Positions 10,936 to 15,529 of a stretch of DNA of 15,529 nt are shown here, in pieces. Position numbers and translations under genes: made by a program. The DNA lies in contig NZ_AHMN02000018.1 in assembly GCF_000243695.2 (NCBI RefSeq), forward strand, positions 1 through 15,529, in the 5' to 3' direction. The notes beneath the pieces were generated by a model that was not told where the DNA came from, did no database searches, and saw nothing but the letters and a program-made list of their open reading frames with translations. Numbering within the stretch: position 1 is the stretch's first letter; each line of letters begins with the position of its first letter. This stretch comes from Leptospira kirschneri serovar Cynopteri str. 3522 CT (lineage in GTDB: Bacteria > Spirochaetota > Leptospiria > Leptospirales > Leptospiraceae).

Positions 10936-11826
10936 ATGATAACATCTATTACAGGTTTCTTTATACTATACCTTGGAATTTATGTGTATCGCATTCAACC
11001 TAGAGCGAAAATACAAAAGCATTTCTTATTTTTATGTTTCATGCTTTGCAGTTGGATGGTTGGATACGGTATGCGATTATTGGTTCCAAATGAATATCGA
11101 GAAATATATTCGAACTGGATCTTATTCCCAATTCCATTCATTCCCTTATTTCTTGAAATGGTAGTTTATTCTATTGCTAAAATTAAATATTCGATGAATG
11201 CTTATCAAACGATTATAATCTTTGTATTACTTCCGGCATTTTCGATCATCTCTTTTTGCGGAGGTTATGCCCGGATAAATGATATGTCCGGTTATTCGTT
11301 TTTCCCTCTTTTTAACTACCATTTACTGACAGCCTTTGGCTTTATTTCAGTAATAAAAATTTCTTTTGATTTAGGTTTAATGATGATTAGAAAGCGAGGC
11401 GATGAAAGAATCCGTTCTTTCTTGATGTTATCTGGAATCTTAATCGCTCTTCTATTCGCTATCATTTTTTGTTATATACTTCCTTTGAAAAATATTTTCT
11501 TGGGTGCTTATTCCGCTTTTGGACTTTTAATATTCGCTATTTTTTGGTCAGTCGCAATTTTGCATTACGACGCGTTTGAAATTAGAGAGTTAGTCATTGA
11601 AGGCGCTCCGACACCGATTTTAAGTCGAATCTTTTCATTCTGCGTATTGGGCTTATATCGTATTATGGATGGACATGACTATCATTTGAAACTTATTGCT
11701 TCGAAAGCTCTTGTCACTATGAATATCGCGGACAAACACTTTGATTTAGCGGTAAGGTATCCCACTCTAGAGCGTTCGGAGAGAGCGGAACTTGTAGCGA
11801 GTATTTACAATAGACGAATTCGATAA
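10936..11826 (+). CDS. Seven-helix membrane protein, histidine-kinase-sensor-like without a kinase (LIC10906-like)
   Basis: The protein has 296 residues. Seven hydrophobic segments are visible, at about residues 3-19, 29-49, 60-83, 89-109, 129-150, 158-180 and 186-210 (for example SFLMLSGILIALLFAIIFCY). This matches the N-terminal 7TM sensor region of some histidine kinases, but no H-box, ATP-binding or other catalytic domain follows. The cytosolic tail of about 85 residues starts FEIRELVIEGAPTPILSRI and ends TLERSERAELVASIYNRRIR; its function is unknown. I recall Leptospira proteins of this layout as LIC10906 family membrane protein. It lies 9 bases after the acyltransferase-like gene with a weak purine-rich site (AGAGAA) overlapping that gene's stop, so the two are in one operon. 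A receptor for the acyl product, or a membrane partner of the enzyme, is a reasonable guess. Confidence 0.7.
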   Translation: MITSITGFFILYLGIYVYRIQPRAKIQKHFLFLCFMLCSWMVGYGMRLLVPNEYREIYSNWILFPIPFIPLFLEMVVYSIAKIKYSMNAYQTIIIFVLLPAFSIISFCGGYARINDMSGYSFFPLFNYHLLTAFGFISVIKISFDLGLMMIRKRGDERIRSFLMLSGILIALLFAIIFCYILPLKNIFLGAYSAFGLLIFAIFWSVAILHYDAFEIRELVIEGAPTPILSRIFSFCVLGLYRIMDGHDYHLKLIASKALVTMNIADKHFDLAVRYPTLERSERAELVASIYNRRIR

Positions 11827-12644
11827 TCATTTTGTAGATTTCTCAAATTCCAAAGTATAAAAATATATTCAATAGTTAAATTTAACTCTCTGGTTTCCGA
11901 TACTGGAATTTCCAGCATTCTAACGAATAGAAAATTAATCTATAAATCATTTTTCTGAAGAATTATTAAAATCTGAACTTTGTAAATTTTTTCCTAAAAT
12001 TAAGTCTTTATCCAGATAAGGAAATGAATGCGTATATAATAAAACTGAAAAATGATCTGTATAAATCGATATAAATTCAATACGTAAAAGTGCAAAAGAA
12101 TAAATCAAAGAAAGCTAGAATCCCAAAATCAGAAATTGTCTGTAGATGATTAGCAGAAAAAAATAGCCCCAGTTGAATGAGGCAAGAAATGAAGATTAAA
12201 AAAATTTACCCAAGGAATTAAAAGTCCCGGTTGAAAAGACTTTTAATACAATAACTATCGGTTAAAAAATTTAGAAAATTACTAAAAAACTGAAATGGAT
12301 TTAACAAAAACAAACTAAAAACTTTTGAAATACCAAGTAAGAGGGTGTAATCTGAGGAAGTTAAAATCATAAATACGGCTTAATAACACGGATTTCTTTT
12401 TTAAAATGAATATTAGAATATTATAAAAATGACAAAAATAGGCTTAATAAGAATTTTTGGGCCGAATTTGACCTGAAATTTCCTGAATATCAAAAACATC
12501 GAGACAGTAGGATTAAAAAATTATAGAAGAATTATATACAAGAAAATCGTAAACAAACACAACTAACTTTTAGAAGAGTAGAATAAACTTTACGACATTT
12601 TGGAACGAATTGACGAACCTACTTAAAAATGCAGAATCAATACA
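11827..12644. other. 818-base AT-rich stretch without a recognised gene
   Basis: All six frames are broken by frequent stops and I see no conserved protein fragment, tRNA or insertion-sequence end. The region holds a 14-base palindrome AGTTAAATTTAACT (11874-11887), a CTGGAA-T-TTCCAG repeat (11903-11915), a 10-bp stem-loop (12217-12247) and a direct repeat GGCTTAATAA (12377-12386 and 12441-12450). A decayed gene or an untranslated RNA cannot be excluded. The palindromes near 11874-11915 lie just after the 7TM gene and could end its transcript, although no T-run follows. Confidence 0.5.
12217..12247. other. Stem-loop in the intergenic stretch
   Basis: ATTAAAAGTC and GACTTTTAAT form a perfect 10-bp stem around an 11-base loop CCGGTTGAAAA. 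There is no following T-run on either strand, so it is not a clear terminator. Confidence 0.4.
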
Positions 12645-13139
12645 ATGATAGTACAAACTAAGATTGAATCAATAACTGAGAAAAAACTTATAGGTATCCG
12701 AATGCAAATGAATTTCTCGAACTATCAAATCGGTCTACTTTGGGGCAAGTTCATACCAAAATGCGTACAAATTAAAAACAGAATCAGCAGTGATTTACTC
12801 TCTCTCGCCGTATATCCGAAAAGTTTCTCATTCTCCAAGAAAGACTTCAATCCGGAATCGCATTTTGAAAGATGGGCCGGCGTTGAAGTTAATGATTTTG
12901 AACATATCCCTAGGGATATGGAATCTCTTGTGATTCCAGCGGGGGAATATGCAATTTTTCACTATAAAGGTCTAAACACGGATGTTAGAATATTTGAATA
13001 TATTCATGGTGAGTGGCTGCCAGATTCGATGTATGCCCTGGACCACCGGCCTCATTTTGAAGTTTTAGGAGATAAGTATAGGAATGGTGACCCAAATTCT
13101 GAAGAGAATATTTATATACCGATCAGACCAAAAAAATAG
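12645..13139 (+). CDS. Stand-alone GyrI-like / AraC effector-binding domain protein
   Basis: The protein has 164 residues, cytoplasmic, no DNA-binding domain. The whole length fits a GyrI-like (bacterial transcription activator effector-binding) fold: an N-terminal strand with VQTKIESITEKKLIGIRMQM, a middle segment HFERWAGVEVNDFEHIPRDM, the strand VIPAGEYAIFHYKGL, and a C-terminal HFEVLGDKYRNGDPNSEENI that is followed by YIPIRPKK. In this family the cleft between two repeats binds small drug-like molecules, with an acidic residue in the late segment contacting the ligand. Stand-alone members bind ligands or partner proteins, and some hydrolyse toxic compounds; which applies here is not known. 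The ATG at 12645 is the first start after an in-frame stop at 12624 and has no clear ribosome binding site. No gene partner overlaps it. Confidence 0.82.
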   Translation: MIVQTKIESITEKKLIGIRMQMNFSNYQIGLLWGKFIPKCVQIKNRISSDLLSLAVYPKSFSFSKKDFNPESHFERWAGVEVNDFEHIPRDMESLVIPAGEYAIFHYKGLNTDVRIFEYIHGEWLPDSMYALDHRPHFEVLGDKYRNGDPNSEENIYIPIRPKK

Positions 13140-13143
13140 ATTA

Positions 13144-13160
13144 AAATTCTCACAGAATTT
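13144..13160 (+). other. Stem-loop after the GyrI-like gene
   Basis: AAATTCT-CAC-AGAATTT is a perfect 7-bp hairpin with a 3-base loop, 4 bases after the stop codon. No T-run follows, so it may be an mRNA end-protecting hairpin or a weak terminator. Confidence 0.3.
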
Positions 13161-13299
13161 GTGCTCGGCTTCTTAGATGCTGTTGTGCGCATGCGGTGTG
13201 GAAAGTTCGGTGTATCCGTTAAATGCGGTTTTAAGGTTTAGGTGGAATTTCGGTTACCCTCTTTCATTAGGCTTGATTTCTTCTCAAAAATTAATTCAT

Positions 13300-13305
13300 A
13301 GGAAA
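13300..13305 (+). promoter_or_regulatory. Ribosome binding site of the small membrane protein gene
   Basis: AGGAAA lies 5 bases before the ATG at 13311. It is the clearest Shine-Dalgarno sequence in the window and fixes that start. Confidence 0.65.
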
Positions 13306-13310
13306 GAATA

Positions 13311-13691
13311 ATGTTTAAAAAAATAAGTGATTTTGCTTATCAACGTAGTTGGAAAGAAGCAGTCGTTTTCTACATTGTATGGTTAATAATTATAATAATA
13401 TTTTCCGGATTGATTTCTAGTATTGCCATAGGGTTGCTGGGAATTGTTGGTTTGAAGTTTCTACCTAAAGAGAGCTTTCAAATAGGAGTAAAGATTGGTA
13501 GTTTTATTGCTGTAGTGAGCTGTCTGCTTATATCATTTACTATTCTTAAGAAGAAAAATCTTCATACTCATATAGGTTTCATATTAATCGGACTTTTCTC
13601 TGGTATTTTGGCGGTCATTTTAGGTGGATTTGGAGGATTAATCCCTTGTTTATATCTAAGTACACTACCAAATAATAGCAAAAATAATTAA
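13311..13691 (+). CDS. Small integral membrane protein of unknown function
   Basis: The protein has 126 residues and no family I recognise. Three membrane segments are visible: about 18-48 (AVVFYIVWLIIIIIFSGLIS and on; long enough that it may be one long or two short helices), 60-80 (VKIGSFIAVVSCLLISFTIL) and 88-115 (IGFILIGLFSGILAVILGGF). Lys-rich stretches precede the first helix and separate the last two (ILKKKNLHTH), and a polar Asn/Lys tail closes the protein. The start is well supported by the AGGAAA site. It stands alone: the GyrI-like gene ends 171 bases upstream and the LRR gene faces it from the other strand, so context gives no role. Confidence 0.7.
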   Translation: MFKKISDFAYQRSWKEAVVFYIVWLIIIIIFSGLISSIAIGLLGIVGLKFLPKESFQIGVKIGSFIAVVSCLLISFTILKKKNLHTHIGFILIGLFSGILAVILGGFGGLIPCLYLSTLPNNSKNN

Positions 13692-13827
13692 GTATTCTGT
13701 TTTGCTATCTGGTAAAATTTAATTTGTAAGGGCATAAACTTCGTCTTCATACTTTCTTTCGGAAACATAACCACGACTCCGAATGATATAAAAATACAAG
13801 CCTAGTTGAAACAAGATAAGAAATCCA

Positions 13828-13850
13828 CCTTATCCGAATTACGGATAGGG
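13828..13850 (-). terminator. Possible terminator of the LRR gene
   Basis: Downstream of the LRR stop (13872-13874) the minus strand carries a 9-bp hairpin, CCTATCCG and CGGATAGG-like arms around a 5-base loop TAATT, with one wobble pair. Only a short, broken T-run (TGGATTTCTT) follows. Being close after the stop and GC-richer than its surroundings favours a terminator role. Confidence 0.4.
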
Positions 13851-13871
13851 GAGACCTATGAAAAAGAAATA

Positions 13872-14795
13872 TTATTCAAAGTAAATTTGGCATTTTGGAA
13901 GTAGTTTTCGAATCCTTTCTTTTTCTTCGGATGAGAGTTGGTTATCTCTCAAATACAACTCTTGCAAGTTCTGTAGTTGTCCAATTTCTTCAGGAATAGT
14001 TGTGAGTTGGTTATCTCTCAAATACAACTCTTGCAAGTTCTGTAGTTGTCCAATTTCTTCAGGAATAGTTGTGAGTTGGTTATCTCTCAAATACAACTCT
14101 TGCAAGTTCTGTAGTTGTCCAATTTCTTCAGGAATAGTTGTGAGTTGGTTATCTCTCAAATACAACTCTTGCAAGTTCTTCAGTTTTCCGATTTCTTCAG
14201 GAAGAATTGTAAATTGGTTATAACCCAAGTCCAACCACTGCAAGTTCTGTAGTTGTCCAATTCCCTTTGGAAGAGTTTTAAGTTGGTTATAATTCAATTC
14301 CAACCGTTGTAAATTCTGTAGTTTTCCGATTTCTTTAGGAAGAGTTGTAAATTGGTTATAACGCAAATACAACGTTTGCAAGTTCTTTAATTGTCCGATT
14401 TCGTTAGGAAGAATTGTGAGTTGGTTAGAACCCAAATACAACGATTGCAAATTCTGTAGTTGTCCTATTTCGTTAGGAAGAGTTGTGAGTCGGTTAGTAC
14501 TCAAATACAACGATTGTAAATTCTGTAGTTGTCCAATTTCGTTAGGAAGAGCTGTAAGTTGGTTAGAACCCAAATACAACGATTGCAAGTTCTTTAATTG
14601 TCCGATTTCGTTAGGAAGAGCTGTAAGTTGGTTATAACCCAAATTCAACGTTTGAAGATTCTTTAGTTGTCCGATTTCCTTAGGAATAGTTTTGAATTGG
14701 TTATGAGTCAACTCCAACACTCGCAAATTCTTTAATTGTCCTATTTCGTTGGGAAGAGTAGTGAGTTGGTTAGAACCCAAATACAACTCTTTCAA
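13872..14795 (-). CDS. Leucine-rich repeat protein, 3' fragment after a tandem duplication
   Basis: The frame encodes 307 residues made almost wholly of 23-residue leucine-rich repeats ([20 protein letters not shown]). The C-terminus is complete and typical of Leptospira LRR proteins: [21 protein letters not shown]. The only start is a TTG at 14795 in the middle of a repeat, overlapping the TGA of the upstream fragment as TTGA; there is no signal peptide here because the true 5' end belongs to the upstream piece. The break comes from the 563-bp tandem duplication. Leptospira LRR proteins are often secreted or surface-exposed and thought to bind host or bacterial ligands; none is implied by the sequence. 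The last repeats include three DNA-identical units. Translation could occur by re-initiation at TTGA, or this piece may be silent. Confidence 0.75.
   Translation of the reverse strand: MKELYLGSNQLTTLPNEIGQLKNLRVLELTHNQFKTIPKEIGQLKNLQTLNLGYNQLTALPNEIGQLKNLQSLYLGSNQLTALPNEIGQLQNLQSLYLSTNRLTTLPNEIGQLQNLQSLYLGSNQLTILPNEIGQLKNLQTLYLRYNQFTTLPKEIGKLQNLQRLELNYNQLKTLPKGIGQLQNLQWLDLGYNQFTILPEEIGKLKNLQELYLRDNQLTTIPEEIGQLQNLQELYLRDNQLTTIPEEIGQLQNLQELYLRDNQLTTIPEEIGQLQNLQELYLRDNQLSSEEKERIRKLLPKCQIYFE
13935..14141. repeat. Three identical 69-bp tandem repeats in the LRR gene
   Basis: Units at 13935-14003, 14004-14072 and 14073-14141 appear identical base for base; a fourth unit at 14142-14210 is diverged. 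Each encodes one 23-residue LRR ([20 protein letters not shown] and the first residues of the next). The identity points to recent unit copying by slippage or recombination, so repeat number may vary between strains. Confidence 0.9.
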
Positions 14796-15365
14796 ATTCT
14801 CTGCAAGTTCTGTAGTTGTCCAATTCCCTTTGGAAGAGTTTTAAGTTGGTTATAATTCAATTCCAACCGTTGTAAATTCTGTAGTTTTCCGATTTCTTTA
14901 GGAAGAGTTGTAAATTGGTTATAACGCAAATACAACGTTTGCAAGTTCTTTAATTGTCCGATTTCGTTAGGAAGAATTGTGAGTTGGTTAGAACCCAAAT
15001 ACAACGATTGCAAATTCTGTAGTTGTCCTATTTCGTTAGGAAGAGTTGTGAGTCGGTTAGTACTCAAATACAACGATTGTAAATTCTGTAGTTGTCCAAT
15101 TTCGTTAGGAAGAGCTGTAAGTTGGTTAGAACCCAAATACAACGATTGCAAGTTCTTTAATTGTCCGATTTCGTTAGGAAGAGCTGTAAGTTGGTTATAA
15201 CCCAAATTCAACGTTTGAAGATTCTTTAGTTGTCCGATTTCCTTAGGAATAGTTTTGAATTGGTTATGAGTCAACTCCAACACTCGCAAATTCTTTAATT
15301 GTCCTATTTCGTTAGGAAGAGTAGTGAGTTGGTTAGAACCCAAATACAACTCTTTCAAATTCTCT
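14238..15365. repeat. 563-bp tandem duplication within the LRR gene
   Basis: Copy 1 (14238-14802) and copy 2 (14801-15365) match at a constant offset of 563 with a two-base CT overlap at the junction. The only difference I see is G at 14751 against A at 15314, a silent change in a Pro codon. Since 563 is not a multiple of 3 or of the 69-bp LRR unit, the copy breaks the frame: the upstream reading frame stops right after the junction. Confidence 0.9.
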
Positions 15366-15529
15366 AATTTCTCAACTTCCTTAGGAAGAATTGTAAATTG
15401 GTTATCATACAAATTCAACTTTCGCAAGTTCTTCAATTGCCCAATTTCCTTAGGAAGAATTGTGAGTTGGTTCTTATTCAAATTCAACTCTTGTAAATTT
15501 TTCAATTTTCCGATTTCCTTAGGAAGAGT
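14792..15529 (-). CDS. Leucine-rich repeat protein, 5' fragment (start outside window)
   Basis: The minus-strand frame is open to the window edge ([13 protein letters not shown] before the first internal TTG at 15505), so the real start and any signal peptide lie beyond 15529. In view are 245 residues of 23-residue LRRs, with [11 protein letters not shown] and [11 protein letters not shown] units. From the [14 protein letters not shown] block on, it is the same protein sequence as the first ~190 residues of the downstream fragment, because both are encoded by the two copies of the 563-bp duplication. It ends abnormally as LQNLQRI at TGA (14794-14792) where the duplication junction changes the frame. 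Without the duplication, the frame would run on into the C-terminus at 13872. If secreted, the product would be an LRR protein lacking its normal C-terminal cap. Confidence 0.78.
   Translation of the reverse strand, partial: TLPKEIGKLKNLQELNLNKNQLTILPKEIGQLKNLRKLNLYDNQFTILPKEVEKLENLKELYLGSNQLTTLPNEIGQLKNLRVLELTHNQFKTIPKEIGQLKNLQTLNLGYNQLTALPNEIGQLKNLQSLYLGSNQLTALPNEIGQLQNLQSLYLSTNRLTTLPNEIGQLQNLQSLYLGSNQLTILPNEIGQLKNLQTLYLRYNQFTTLPKEIGKLQNLQRLELNYNQLKTLPKGIGQLQNLQRI

Noticed and set aside
14002..15200. Three 73-residue plus-strand frames rich in Cys and Ser opposite the LRR gene
   Set aside because: They are antisense readings of the 69-bp LRR units; their repeats follow the LRR period and there is no start signal.
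13935..15500. Regular 69-bp repeats as a CRISPR array
   Set aside because: There are no unique spacers; the repeats encode LRR units in one reading frame.

Overview
The window looks like chromosomal DNA from a pathogenic-clade Leptospira (inferred, not searched). The reasons are the low GC content, the 23-residue LPxEIGxLxNL leucine-rich repeats ending in a C-terminus typical of Leptospira LRR proteins, membrane-anchored AraC-type regulators, and a pair of genes that resemble Leptospira families I remember as LBL_2463 and LIC10906. Both window edges cut through genes.

Region 1 (1-7599, + strand) is a polymorphic-toxin locus. It starts inside an SpvB/TcB-like protein with seven FG-GAP/VCBS-type repeats, a TcdB-middle-like region and YD repeats. 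A frameshift near 4028-4095 moves the reading frame. The second frame then carries the YD/RHS barrel, the RHS core ending DPTGH, and a 208-residue variable tail with a His-rich toxin-like domain that resembles polymorphic toxin type 24. A 132-residue gene starts two bases after the toxin stop and is the presumed immunity gene.

Region 2 (7706-9759, - strand) holds regulators. A seven-helix membrane protein with an AraC DNA-binding domain sits downstream of a 78-residue hypothetical gene. Further upstream is a truncated and damaged AraC paralogue that still has a near-consensus sigma70 promoter.

Region 3 (9737-11826, + strand) is a three-gene cassette: a phage-repressor-like HTH protein, an acyltransferase-like protein of the FeeM/AHL-synthase type, and a seven-helix membrane protein like a histidine kinase sensor without its kinase. 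Two GTGCC/GGCAC inverted repeats lie 30 bp apart in the divergent promoter region. They are probably operators that let the HTH protein repress both directions. This is the best candidate here for an undescribed small signalling system.

Region 4 (11827-13691) has an 818-base AT-rich stretch without a supportable gene, then a stand-alone GyrI-like effector-binding protein and a small membrane protein.

Region 5 (13828-15529, - strand) is an LRR gene broken by a 563-bp tandem duplication. The duplication is out of frame and leaves two ORFs that overlap at a TTGA. A separate run of three identical 69-bp repeats lies near the 3' end. No tRNA, rRNA, CRISPR array or transposase gene was seen.
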